The notes under the pieces: model-generated | Told to the model about the DNA's origin: nothing | Seen by the model: the letters and a program-made list of their open reading frames with translations, nothing else | Database searches by the model: none | From: Streptomyces sp. HD | GTDB taxonomy: Bacteria > Actinomycetota > Actinomycetes > Streptomycetales > Streptomycetaceae | Assembly: GCF_028369295.1 (NCBI RefSeq) | Contig: NZ_JAQMYP010000002.1 | Location: 124,001-188,000 of the forward strand | Length of the DNA: 64,000 nt | Direction of reading: 5' to 3' | Program-made: the position numbers and the translations under genes | Shown: positions 26,571 through 35,524 of the stretch, piece by piece | Numbering within the stretch: position 1 is the first letter of the stretch | Layout: each line of letters opens with the position of its first letter

Positions 26571-26852
26571 TCAGATGCGACCGCGACACAGTTCGAGCAG
26601 CGTCATCGCCAGCGACGTGCCCGGCTTGCCCAGCGCCTCGCTGTAGTGGTTGAGGACCTCCATCTCGCGGGAGAGATTCACCCGCCGGCCGCCGGAGGTG
26701 ATCCGCGCCTCCTGGATGACGGCCGAGACGGCCATGCGTTCCTGGATCAGCCCGATGATCCGGTCGTCCAGGGCGTCGATGCGTTCACGGGCGCCGGTGA
26801 TCACGTCCGCGGCCTCGGGGGTACGGGCACCGGTCACGTCGATGGCGGTCAT
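26571..26852 (-). CDS. aroQ: Chorismate mutase, small AroQ type
   Basis: Converts chorismate to prephenate, the branch to phenylalanine and tyrosine. The 93-residue product is the all-helical AroQ fold: helix 1 holds ARERIDALDDRIIGLIQERM with the conserved Arg and Asp, then VIQEAR, and RREME-like SREMEVLNHYSEALG in helix 2. Streptomyces AroQ proteins are of this size. GAGGAG precedes the ATG. A leaderless 23-codon reading frame rich in Phe and Tyr, a 16-bp terminator hairpin and a good promoter lie upstream on the same strand, so expression is very likely set by transcription attenuation. It is divergent from guaA. Confidence 0.93.
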   Translation of the reverse strand: MTAIDVTGARTPEAADVITGARERIDALDDRIIGLIQERMAVSAVIQEARITSGGRRVNLSREMEVLNHYSEALGKPGTSLAMTLLELCRGRI

Positions 26853-26904
26853 GGGGGCTCCTCGTCTGTTTCGGCGGTCGGTGCCCCGGAGCGACAGGAC
26901 CCGG

Positions 26905-26947
26905 AAAACGCCAGACGCCCCGGGCCTTGTCGGCCCGGGGCGCCTGG
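26905..26947 (-). terminator. Attenuator terminator upstream of aroQ
   Basis: On the minus strand CCAGGCGCCCCGGGCC pairs with GGCCCGGGGCGTCTGG over 16 bp (one G-T) around a GACAA loop, then CGTTTT. It sits between the leader peptide stop and the aroQ start. A 7-base leader segment (CGGCCCG, over the CGG CCC codons) is complementary to CGGGCCG in its 5' arm and loop, allowing a competing structure. Confidence 0.8.
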
Positions 26948-26966
26948 GAAGTCGCTTGTCAGTTGC

Positions 26967-27038
26967 TCAAGCAGCACGACCATGGCAGCCGGCGGGCCGG
27001 GTGCCATAGGTAAAGAGGAAGGTCTGGTGCGTGAGCAT
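26967..27038 (-). CDS. Phe/Tyr-rich leader peptide of the aroQ attenuator
   Basis: A 23-residue frame beginning MLTHQTFLFTYGT and ending in TGA. It contains Phe-Leu-Phe-Thr-Tyr in a row, spelled TTC CTC TTT ACC TAT; TTT and TAT are rare codons in this genome. The ATG is six bases after a CATACT -10 element, so it would be translated leaderless. Its stop lies 20 bases before the terminator stem. A ribosome stalled at the Phe/Tyr codons would leave the CGG CCC segment free to pair with the terminator arm. Family knowledge: trp and phe leader peptides work this way. The peptide itself is my inference from sequence. Confidence 0.7.
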   Translation of the reverse strand: MLTHQTFLFTYGTRPAGCHGRAA

Positions 27039-27044
27039 GGGGTC

Positions 27045-27073
27045 AGTATGCCGCGCCTTCCGGGGGCGTCCAA
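27045..27073 (-). promoter_or_regulatory. Promoter of the aroQ leader
   Basis: On the minus strand TTGGAC, 17 bases, CATACT, then six bases to the leader ATG. This is one of the best vegetative promoter matches in the window. Confidence 0.7.
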
Positions 27074-27174
27074 CCCGGTTCGCATCCTGAGACGAGGCTT
27101 GCCCCGAGGGTGGTCCCGGGGATCCCGGTAGACTCGGCCCCACACACACCTCGCTCACCGCCGGAAGGCAACCC

Positions 27175-28750
<1,576 letters not shown>

Positions 28751-28752
<2 letters not shown>

Positions 28753-28774
28753 GCCCTCTGGGTTTTATGGGCCT
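28751..28774. terminator. Short hairpin between guaA and the oxidase gene
   Basis: AGGCCC and GGGCCT pair around TCTGGGTTTTAT, filling the 21-bp gap between the convergent genes. Weak, but the position fits a bidirectional terminator. Confidence 0.4.
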
Positions 28775-29256
28775 CATGTGCGCTTGAGGGTGCGCAGGGG
28801 CTCGCCGGGCTTCCAGATCTGGACGACGAGGTACTTCTCGTCCTCGATGTAGGTCCTGACGACCTCCGTCAGCTCGGTGCGGAAGAGGTGGAACGGCTCC
28901 GGTGACTCCGGGGGTTCCACCTCTTCGGCGTACACGGCCCTCAGCGCCGGGTCCTCGACCTCGATCGCCCGCCCCGAGATCCGTACGTCACCGCCGCCCA
29001 TCGACTGTCCCTCCCCGGGGTTCGCCTGGAGCGCGAAGCGCGGGTTGCGGCGCAGGTCCAGGGCCTTGAGCGAGTTCGGCATCATGCCGAGCCACAGCTC
29101 GCCGTTCAGGAATCGGACCTCCAGGCCGGTGGTGCGCGGGGAGCCGTCCTTGCGGAGGGTGGCGAGGATGTGGTGGGTGAAGGCGCCGAAGCGTTCCTCG
29201 GTGGTGCGGGCGAGGTCGGGTTCGGCCTCGGTGAACGATGCCCAGTTCGCTGTCAT
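28774..29256 (-). CDS. Pyridoxamine 5'-phosphate oxidase-family protein (PPOX, putative flavin/F420 binding)
   Basis: A 160-residue protein with the split-barrel flavin-binding fold of the PPOX superfamily: FTHHILATLRKDGSPRTTGLE at the N-terminus, GELWLGMMPNSLKALDLRR (the typical strand-turn-helix), NPRFALQANPGE and late VVRTYIEDEKYLVVQIWKP. Actinobacterial members often bind F420, FMN or haem; I cannot decide from sequence. The ATG at 29256 lacks a Shine-Dalgarno and has GACACT six bases upstream, so it may be leaderless. It is divergent from the aldolase-family gene, with a perfect inverted repeat between them. Confidence 0.8.
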   Translation of the reverse strand: MTANWASFTEAEPDLARTTEERFGAFTHHILATLRKDGSPRTTGLEVRFLNGELWLGMMPNSLKALDLRRNPRFALQANPGEGQSMGGGDVRISGRAIEVEDPALRAVYAEEVEPPESPEPFHLFRTELTEVVRTYIEDEKYLVVQIWKPGEPLRTLKRT

Positions 29257-29337
29257 ACGGTGAGTGTCGCGCCGATACCCGACATCCGCTGTCCGGATTC
29301 CATCCGGCTTCCGGGTGCGTGGGCGTCGGATCTTTAC

Positions 29338-29353
29338 AGAACATGTCTGTTCT
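29338..29353. promoter_or_regulatory. Perfect operator-like inverted repeat
   Basis: AGAACA-TGTC-TGTTCT, in the 153-bp region between the divergent oxidase and aldolase genes and about 55 bp before the aldolase Shine-Dalgarno. It has GAAC/GTTC half-sites but six bases between them, unlike the four of a LexA box. Confidence 0.5.
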
Positions 29354-29409
29354 CCTGCGCTGACCGAGGGTAACTTCCGCCCCGTAAGCAACCCAGTGCT
29401 GGAGGACAC

Positions 29410-30216
29410 ATGCACGGGACGCCCCTCGGGCCCACTCCGCCCGCACCGCTGCCGACCGACCGGTTGCAGTTCGCGATGCCGCCGATGCACGAGTCGGTCG
29501 AGGACGAGCGCCGACACCGTAAGGAACGGCTCGCGGGCGCGTTGCGGATCTTCGGGCGGCTCGGGTTCGAGGACGGGGTCTCCGGGCACATCACCGCGCG
29601 TGATCCGGAGTTCAGCGACTGCTTCTGGGTCAACCCGTTCGGGATGCCGTTCAGGCACGTCACCGTCAGCGACCTGGTCCTCGCCAACTCCGAGGGGCAG
29701 GTGATCGACGGCCGCTACCACGTGAACCAGGCCGCCTTCACCGTGCACTCCCAGGTCCACGCCGCCCGCCCCGACGTCGTCGCGGTCGCCCACTGCCACT
29801 CCGTGCACGGCCGCGCGCTCGCGGCGCTGGGCGAGCTGCTCGACCCGATCACCCAGGAGAGCTGCGCCTTCTACGAGGATCATGCCCTCTACGACGCCTA
29901 CTCCGGGGTCGCCGTCGACGCCGTGGAGGGCCGCCGGATCGCGAACGCCCTCGGCTCCCGCAAGGCCCTCGTCCTGCGCAACCACGGCCTCCTCACCGTC
30001 GGCGACTCGGTGGACGCGGCGGCCTGGTGGTTCGTGTCCATGGAACGGTCCTGCCAGGTGCAGCTGACCGCCAAGGCGGCGGGGCGCCCGGTACTCATCG
30101 AGCATCGGCAGGCGGTGGCCACGTGGGAGCAGCTGGGCGGGGATCTGGTGGGGTGGATCAATTATCAGCCGCTGTGGCAGGACGTCAGCCGGAGTGAACC
30201 GGATCTCTTGAGCTGA
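29410..30216 (+). CDS. Class II aldolase/adducin-family protein
   Basis: A 268-residue member of the zinc-dependent class II aldolase family (fuculose-phosphate aldolase, ribulose-phosphate epimerase, adducin head). GFEDGVSGHITARDPEF is the phosphate-binding start, VAVAHCHSVHGRALAAL supplies two metal-site histidines, and VLRNHGLLTVGDSV supplies the third. A catalytic acid usually lies near the first pair (QESCAFYEDHALYD). GGAGG is well placed before the ATG. The substrate is unknown; many actinobacterial members are annotated this way without a pathway. It stands alone next to a divergent oxidase gene. Confidence 0.88.
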   Translation: MHGTPLGPTPPAPLPTDRLQFAMPPMHESVEDERRHRKERLAGALRIFGRLGFEDGVSGHITARDPEFSDCFWVNPFGMPFRHVTVSDLVLANSEGQVIDGRYHVNQAAFTVHSQVHAARPDVVAVAHCHSVHGRALAALGELLDPITQESCAFYEDHALYDAYSGVAVDAVEGRRIANALGSRKALVLRNHGLLTVGDSVDAAAWWFVSMERSCQVQLTAKAAGRPVLIEHRQAVATWEQLGGDLVGWINYQPLWQDVSRSEPDLLS

Positions 30217-30269
30217 CGGTTCGGAGGGGTCGGAGCGTTTCGGGGGGGGCGAGCGGTTCGAGGGCGGGT

Positions 30270-30322
30270 GGTTCGGACGGTTCGGGGGGCGGGGGATTCG
30301 GACGGTTCGGACGGTTCGGTGG
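30270..30322. repeat. GGTTCGGAC-type short repeats
   Basis: About five copies of GGTTCGG(AC), in direct orientation with a G-rich interruption, in the gap after the aldolase gene. Low-complexity drift is the simplest reading. Confidence 0.6.
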
Positions 30323-30330
30323 CGTCGTGG

Positions 30331-31215
30331 TCAGAAGCCTCGGAGGACCACGGCCTTCGTCATGGCGAACTCCTCGTCGGTGAGGACGCCGTCCCGGTGC
30401 AGTTCGCCCAACTCGCGCAGCCTGCGCAGCAGTACGTCGTGGTGGTCGGCCGGGGGCGGGACGGTTGCCGTCAGCCGGGGGCGGTCGGCGTGGTCGACGC
30501 CGGTGCGGGTGGACGGGTGCGGCAGACGGGCGGTGACCGCGGTGGCGACCAGGGCGGTGAGCAGGTCGCGGCGGGCGCTGCCCCACAGGTCCAGGGCGTA
30601 CGGGTCCTTCTCCGCCGGCAGTTTCGAGAACACCGTCTCCCGGGTCACGAAACGCAGAAAGCCGTCCTCGTAGCCGGAGTTGGGCAGCCACTCCACCTGG
30701 ACGAGGTCGCCGACATGGATGATGCGCGGGCCGGTCGCCCGTTTGACCCGGTCGGAGGTGTCGGACCAGTCGATCCGCACCTGGGTGCCGTCGAAGGAGA
30801 CCATGCCGTCGGAGGAGCGGACGGAGACCGGGACCGGCGGGCCGGGGAGGAGGTAGGCCTTGGTCGGCTCCTTGGGGATCTGGTCCAGGAGCAGCGCGTG
30901 GCGGATCTCCTCGGCGACGTACTCGGCGACCCCGGCCCGGTCGACGTCCACCGTCAGCCGGTACGGGTCCGCCGTGTCGGGCAGTCGGCCGCCGGTCGCC
31001 TGGAGCAGCGGGTCGGCGCCCTCCCGCAGCCGTATGCGCAGCCGGCCGCGCTTGCGTTCGGGTTCGAAGACGATGCTCGCGACGGCTTCGAGGGGCACGG
31101 CGATCTCTCCGTACGTCTGCCGGAACAGTGGCACGGAGCGGTGGAGTCCCGGCGTGATCCGGACCGTTGTGCCGTCGAAGGCCCAGGTCCCGTCGCGCTG
31201 GATGATCTCGGCCAT
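30331..31215 (-). CDS. DUF4429 protein with C-terminal SHOCT domain
   Basis: A 294-residue protein with two related PH-like (DUF4429) modules. The first begins GTWAFDGTTVRITPG and the second GMVSFDGTQVRIDW, and each is about 110 residues with an Arg-rich strand (RKRGRLRIRL) in the first. The last 35 residues are a SHOCT motif (LLRRLRELGELHRDGVLTDE), a short oligomerisation element common at C-termini. No signal peptide or membrane helix is seen, so it is probably cytoplasmic or bound to a membrane surface. The function is unknown. The ATG at 31215 has no clear Shine-Dalgarno. Confidence 0.82.
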   Translation of the reverse strand: MAEIIQRDGTWAFDGTTVRITPGLHRSVPLFRQTYGEIAVPLEAVASIVFEPERKRGRLRIRLREGADPLLQATGGRLPDTADPYRLTVDVDRAGVAEYVAEEIRHALLLDQIPKEPTKAYLLPGPPVPVSVRSSDGMVSFDGTQVRIDWSDTSDRVKRATGPRIIHVGDLVQVEWLPNSGYEDGFLRFVTRETVFSKLPAEKDPYALDLWGSARRDLLTALVATAVTARLPHPSTRTGVDHADRPRLTATVPPPADHHDVLLRRLRELGELHRDGVLTDEEFAMTKAVVLRGF

Positions 31216-31382
31216 AGGGAAATTCTCGCAGCCGGGTCAACACGGGGGGCCGCTCATCACCCGGGCCGACCGGGACCGGTCGTTGGGTGGCGGGACGTGT
31301 GCGGCACAATTCGCCTGCGTCGTAAGGGAGTTGCGGCGGCAGTGGTGGGTGGCCGGCGCGGTGTCCGAAATCCGTGGTGGCC

Positions 31383-31397
31383 GGTATCTGAGATACC
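31383..31397. promoter_or_regulatory. 15-bp palindrome
   Basis: GGTATCT-G-AGATACC, exact, in the divergent region between the DUF4429 gene and the membrane-protein gene at 31502. It looks like an operator; the regulator is unknown. Confidence 0.45.
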
Positions 31398-31424
31398 ACT
31401 GCCGGTCGTGGGCTGGTGGGGTTA

Positions 31425-31472
31425 TAAGGCCTTGAGGTCATAAAGCCTTGAGGTCATAAGGCCTTGAGGGCA
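31425..31472. repeat. 16-bp tandem repeat, three copies
   Basis: TAAGGCCTTGAGGTCA at 31425, 31441 and 31457 with one or two changes each, ending 29 bp before the start of the next gene. Confidence 0.85.
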
Positions 31473-31501
31473 TTCGGTCACTTGGAAGGCGGGCATCGGG
31501 C

Positions 31502-32782
31502 GTGGCGGTGCAGGAGGCTGGGCAGGGCAGCGCGATGGTGGGCGCGCACGGAGGCGGCTGCACCTGTGGGGACTGTCTGCACGGGGCGCTTGCGGGGCAT
31601 CGGCGGGCCATCGCCGAGTTCCTGCTGAAACGGGACGAATTCGCCGCCGGGAAGGGGCTGCCCGCGGCCGTCGCCCACTCGGCCTCGGCCTCCCGACAGT
31701 GGGTCTCCGAGGAGTTGACGCAGTCGGCGGAGGCCGTCGCCGAGCGTGGGCGGGCCGAGGGTGCGGCCTGGCTGGCGCGGCTGTGGTGGCGTACGACGTG
31801 TGGGGTCTGGGCTCTGGTCGTAGTGCTGCTGCTGGTGCAGGCGTTCACGGCGATCGGGGCGGGGTGGACGGTGGCCCGTACGGCCGGGCTGCTGGCGGCG
31901 CTGGTGACGGCCGGTGCGCTGACCGCCGCGTCCTGGTTCCACCGGGCTCGGGGCGGGGCGCTTGCCCCGGTCATCGGCGAGGACAACCGGCTGTCCACGT
32001 CGCGGGCGGTGGCCGGGGCGTGGGTGCTGTTCGTCGCGTACGCGGTGCTGGTCCTGGTGGGGCGGCTCGCGGCGGCGTCCGGGCACGCGGAGCGCGATGC
32101 GCTGATTGCCGGGCTTGAGCTCGGGCGGGGGGCCGGTGTGGTGACCGTGCTCGCCGTGGTGTGCGCGATCGCTGTGCTGGTGCGGCGGGTCGTCGGGGTG
32201 CGGGTGCTCGGGCAGCGGCTGCAGAAGGTGCGGGCGGATCGGCCTCGGGCGGCTGATCTGCTGACGGATGACGCGGGGCGGGGGACGTTCGCGGACATTC
32301 AGTACGTCGTGATCGGTGGGGTCGCGTTGTTGTTCGCGGCGGTGCGGTTGGGGCGGCGGCCGGATCAGTTGCCGGATCTGCCGTGGGGGTTGGCGGTGGT
32401 GGTGCTGGTTTCTGCGGCGACCTATGTGGCCGGGAAGTATGCGGAAGGGGGGCGGCCGGTGATTCTGTCCGTGGTGCGGGCGCGGGAAGCCGGGGATCTG
32501 GATGCGCCGATCCGTACCGGGGACGACATCGAGATCCGGGGGGCCGGGTTCGTGCCGCCCGGGGCGCAGGGGGCGGACCGGTTGTCGCGGATGGTGGTGC
32601 GGATCGGGGCGGTGCATGCGCATGTGCCGTTGGTGCCGGTGGCCGGGGGCTTCAGCAATCCGACGGATGCGGTGTTGAGGGTGCCTGTGCCGGCGGATGT
32701 GGAGCCGGGCCGGGTGGAGGTGCAGGTGGTTACTGCGGTGGGGGTGGAGACGAATCGGTATGCGATTGACGTGACTGAGTGA
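31502..32782 (+). CDS. Multi-pass membrane protein with Cys-rich N-terminus and IPT-like tail
   Basis: A 426-residue protein of unknown function. The N-terminus has a CTCGDC motif that could bind metal, followed by about 65 charged residues. Five or so membrane helices run from about residue 100 to 310 (VWALVVVLLLVQAFTAIG is the first). The last 110 residues are soluble, beginning RPVILSVVRAREAGD and containing GDDIEIRGAGFVPPG, which resembles an IPT/immunoglobulin-like beta-sandwich. GTG 31502 has GGAAGG about 12 bases upstream; later starts are possible. It has no obvious operon partner. Confidence 0.75.
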   Translation: MAVQEAGQGSAMVGAHGGGCTCGDCLHGALAGHRRAIAEFLLKRDEFAAGKGLPAAVAHSASASRQWVSEELTQSAEAVAERGRAEGAAWLARLWWRTTCGVWALVVVLLLVQAFTAIGAGWTVARTAGLLAALVTAGALTAASWFHRARGGALAPVIGEDNRLSTSRAVAGAWVLFVAYAVLVLVGRLAAASGHAERDALIAGLELGRGAGVVTVLAVVCAIAVLVRRVVGVRVLGQRLQKVRADRPRAADLLTDDAGRGTFADIQYVVIGGVALLFAAVRLGRRPDQLPDLPWGLAVVVLVSAATYVAGKYAEGGRPVILSVVRAREAGDLDAPIRTGDDIEIRGAGFVPPGAQGADRLSRMVVRIGAVHAHVPLVPVAGGFSNPTDAVLRVPVPADVEPGRVEVQVVTAVGVETNRYAIDVTE

Positions 32783-32786
32783 CGGT

Positions 32787-32872
32787 TGCCTCCGGCCGTT
32801 GGGCGGGCGGGATGCCTGCGGCCGCATGTTGCTGTCCGGTGGGGGTGCATGTAGCCCCTGCGGTTTGTGGGT
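32787..32872 (+). repeat. Dispersed intergenic repeat, copy A
   Basis: TGCCTCCGGCCGTTGGGC, then GCCTGCGGCC, GGTGGGGGT, TGTAGCCCCTGCGG and TGTGGGT, in the same order as the copy at 40505-40616. It starts right after the stop codon of the membrane-protein gene. A hairpin (GTGGGTG/CACCCAC outer, GGCGCG/CGCGCC inner) follows to 32913. The rest of the 334-bp gap holds nothing I recognise. Confidence 0.7.
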
Positions 32873-33116
32873 GAGGCGCGGCGGCACCCCGTCGCGCCGG
32901 GCTGCGCACCCACGCCCGCCCGGCACCGACGCCGGGTCCTGCCGCAGCAGACGGCCAACTCGTGGGACGGTTCAGGCGACGCAATCACCCCTTGGGGTTC
33001 CGCTCAGGGCGGGTGGGTCAGAAAATACGGGCGGGGCTGGATTGAGCGGCGCAGGCAATGCGTACGTATCGTTTTCGAGGGGTCACGGCACGGCGGGCGA
33101 GAGGCGGCTACGGGCG

Positions 33117-33647
33117 ATGACTCACGGTATGCACACGGACACGCACTCCCCCTACCTCGACGGCGGCCGGGACTGGCGAGATACCGCCACCCGTTACGCA
33201 CTGCTCCCTCTCCGCGTCTTTCTCGGCGTCACGTTCATCTACGCCGGCCTGGACAAACTCACCGACAGCGCCTTCATGAAGGACTCCGGTTCGGGGTCGA
33301 TCGGCGACATGATGCGTGCCGTTCGTGACTCGTCGGCCATCCCGGCGATGGTCGACATGGCTCTGAACAACCCGGTCGCGTTCGGCTATGCCATCGCCTT
33401 CGGCGAGCTGGCCGTCGGTATCGGCACCCTCATCGGGCTCTTCGCCCGTCTGGCGGCGCTCGGCGGTGCGCTCATCTCGTTGAGTCTGTGGCTGACGGTG
33501 AGCTGGGCCTCCGATCCCTACTACTACGGCAATGACCTGGCCTACTTGATGGCCTGGCTGCCCCTCGTCCTCGCGGGTGCCTCCATGTTTTCCGTGGACG
33601 CTGCGATTCGGGCGCGGCGGCGGCAGCGGCTGGGGGGCTATCGCTAA
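33117..33647 (+). CDS. DoxX-family membrane protein
   Basis: A 176-residue four-helix membrane protein of the DoxX type (family members act in redox or thiosulfate:quinone systems, many with unknown role). The first helix has the family signature LLPLRVFLGVTFIYAGLDKL; the others lie near residues 80, 110 and 140 (AFGELAVGIGTLIGLFARL). It has a short soluble N-terminus and an Arg-rich C-terminus. ATG 33117 is my choice; ATG 33129 is close by and there is no strong Shine-Dalgarno for either. It is convergent with a small membrane-protein gene. Confidence 0.85.
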   Translation: MTHGMHTDTHSPYLDGGRDWRDTATRYALLPLRVFLGVTFIYAGLDKLTDSAFMKDSGSGSIGDMMRAVRDSSAIPAMVDMALNNPVAFGYAIAFGELAVGIGTLIGLFARLAALGGALISLSLWLTVSWASDPYYYGNDLAYLMAWLPLVLAGASMFSVDAAIRARRRQRLGGYR

Positions 33648-33679
33648 CCCCGTTGGCTCCGCTGGTTCCGTTAGCTCCC

Positions 33680-33928
33680 TTAGCTCCGGTTGGTGGGGGT
33701 GGTGGGGTTGGCAGGGGTGTGCTTGGAGGCTGATCGGTGGCGTTTGCGTATGCCGCGCGTTATCGCCGCCGCCGTGCCGGCCAGGAACAGGCCGACCACG
33801 AGTAGGGGGATGACCGCGAACCACGGTGTTTCCCAGGCGCCGCCCGCGTCGCCGGCGTAGATGATGCCCGCGAGGGTCAGGAAGGTGCCGGCTATCAGTC
33901 TGCCGGGCTGGAACTCATGACGTAGCAC
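33680..33928 (-). CDS. Small two-helix membrane protein coupled to the PspC gene
   Basis: An 82-residue protein with two hydrophobic segments (LIAGTFLTLAGIIYAG and FAVIPLLVVGLFLAGTAAAI) and a basic C-terminal tail. Its GTG start lies 11 bases inside the end of the upstream PspC-toastrack gene, so translation is probably coupled. No family is recognised. Its position points to a role with the envelope-stress genes upstream. Confidence 0.75.
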   Translation of the reverse strand: MLRHEFQPGRLIAGTFLTLAGIIYAGDAGGAWETPWFAVIPLLVVGLFLAGTAAAITRGIRKRHRSASKHTPANPTTPTNRS

Positions 33929-35345
33929 GGCTCACCTCCGCCTGTCCCACACCCACGCTGAGGTCGAGGTCCAGCGTGCCCGTGTTCTTGGTGCCCGTGG
34001 CCGGTTTCAGGGTCAGCTCCTTGTGCTTGCCCGGTGCCACGTCCACGTCCTGCTCGTCGTCGCCCGGCAACTGGATGTCGCCCACCCCCACGTCGATGCT
34101 CGCCTTCACGGTCACGTCCTTGGGGACGATCACCTTCAGTTGGCCCACGCCCACGTCGGCTCTCGTGGTCACCGTCCGGCCCTCGGTGAACTTCACCCCG
34201 GTCAGGTCCAGGGTGCCGACGCCGGTGCCCAGGTCGTAGTGCTGTTGCACGTCGGCTGCCGTCGCCGGACGCCAGTCCTTCTCGATCCAGTGGGCGCTGA
34301 TGTCCTTGGGCAGTGCCGCGGAGGCGGCCAGCAGGCCCGCGGTGATGATCGCCAGGAAGACGGAGCCCGCTCCTGTGCGGCCCAGGAACGCGCTGGTCGC
34401 TATGCCCAGGCCGAGGACGAGCAGTGCGCAGGACAGGCCCATCTGCAGGCTGGTGCCCAGGGCGTGGTCCTCCCAGGTCGCGCCGGTGCCGAGGGCGCCC
34501 GCGAGCAGGGCCAGCAGGAAGACCCAGCCGCCGATCCAGCGGGGGCCGCGTTGCTTCGGCTGTTGGGGGCGGTGGCCTCGTATGTCCTCGCGGCTGGTCC
34601 ACCTGGTGCCGAGGCCGATGTTGACCGCTGCCGCGATGTCGCGGTCCTGGGAGTCGCGGGGACCCCAGAGGTAGCCTGTGCCGCCCTCGTGGGTGCCGTC
34701 CTTGACGATGGGGTCGCGCCACCAGGAGTAGGCGGCGGGGACCGGTGGGGCCTGGGCCTCGGGCGGGGCGTCGGCGACGGCCTGGGCGGCGAGTGGGTCG
34801 GGGTCGGGGGTGCTGCGGTGCCGTGACCAGTAGCCGGCGCCCGCGAGGAGGAGGGAGAGGACGACGGCGAAGGCCAGCACGCCGCCGTTGCTCAGCAGTG
34901 TCAGAAACACGCCGCAGCCGACCAGCGCGAACAGCACCGCGGTCAGCGCGTGGCCGTCCACGCGGCCGGTCAGCAGTTTGCGCACCTCGTTCTGCTCCTC
35001 GTCGTCGTACGGGACGAAGAGCCAGGCGAAGCCGTAGAAGATGAGGCCTATGCCGCCGGTCGCGGAGAGCACGGCGAGGGTGATCCGGAAGATCACCGGG
35101 TCCATGTCGCACTGCCGTCCGAGCCCGGCGCACACGCCGGCCAGCATCTTGTGCCGCCGGTCGCGCCGGAACTTGTGTGGTGGGTCGAGGACGCCCGCTG
35201 CCGCGGACGCTTCTGTTTCCGCGCCCGCGGGTGCGCGCGGTTCCTCACCCGCGGCGCTCGCGGGTGCCGGGCCGGACGGGGTGCCCGCGGTGGGCACGCC
35301 GTCCGGCCCGGGCACGGAGTCCGCGGCGTGCTGGTGATCAGTCAT
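33915..35345 (-). CDS. PspC-domain membrane protein with C-terminal toastrack (LiaF-like) domain
   Basis: A 476-residue envelope-stress protein. After a Pro/Ala/Glu-rich cytoplasmic leader, the PspC domain begins FRRDRRHKMLAGVCAGLGRQ near residue 60 with its own helix (LIFYGFAWLFVPY). Four more helices follow, in two pairs. The last 110 residues are a beta-helical toastrack domain with the repeating VGVGQLKVIVPKDVTV pattern (also VGVGDIQLP, VGVGQAEV). ATG 35345 was chosen over the longer reading because the upstream part is atypical. It is divergent from a PspC-histidine kinase gene, which forms a PspC/LiaF-type module. A CCCTG(G/A)T array lies in the divergent region. Confidence 0.88.
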   Translation of the reverse strand: MTDHQHAADSVPGPDGVPTAGTPSGPAPASAAGEEPRAPAGAETEASAAAGVLDPPHKFRRDRRHKMLAGVCAGLGRQCDMDPVIFRITLAVLSATGGIGLIFYGFAWLFVPYDDEEQNEVRKLLTGRVDGHALTAVLFALVGCGVFLTLLSNGGVLAFAVVLSLLLAGAGYWSRHRSTPDPDPLAAQAVADAPPEAQAPPVPAAYSWWRDPIVKDGTHEGGTGYLWGPRDSQDRDIAAAVNIGLGTRWTSREDIRGHRPQQPKQRGPRWIGGWVFLLALLAGALGTGATWEDHALGTSLQMGLSCALLVLGLGIATSAFLGRTGAGSVFLAIITAGLLAASAALPKDISAHWIEKDWRPATAADVQQHYDLGTGVGTLDLTGVKFTEGRTVTTRADVGVGQLKVIVPKDVTVKASIDVGVGDIQLPGDDEQDVDVAPGKHKELTLKPATGTKNTGTLDLDLSVGVGQAEVSRATS

Positions 35346-35390
35346 GTGTCCATGGTGACGGGCGGGCCGCCTCGGCGGGAGTCGGAATGA

Positions 35391-35498
35391 CCCTGGTCGG
35401 ACCCTGATATCGGCCCTGAGGCGGGGACGGGGGAAGCGTTCGAGGCGGCGGGCCTCGAAGATCAGGGGAGTCTCGGGGGTCGACCCTGATGCCCTGGT
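35391..35498. promoter_or_regulatory. Array of CCCTG(G/A)T half-sites
   Basis: CCCTGGT at 35391, CCCTGAT at 35402, ATCAGGG (reverse) at 35461, CCCTGAT at 35484 and CCCTGGT at 35492, all in or at the edge of the divergent PspC promoter region. The LuxR-type regulator encoded next door is the likely reader. Confidence 0.5.
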
Positions 35499-35524
35499 CG
35501 TCCGGGCGTGTGAACATCGATGGC

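Noticed and set aside
29338..29353. LexA (SOS) box
   Set aside because: GAAC and GTTC are separated by six bases instead of four.
32799..33116. N-terminal extension of the DoxX protein
   Set aside because: The extension is low-complexity and overlaps the dispersed repeat; the DoxX family start is at 33117.
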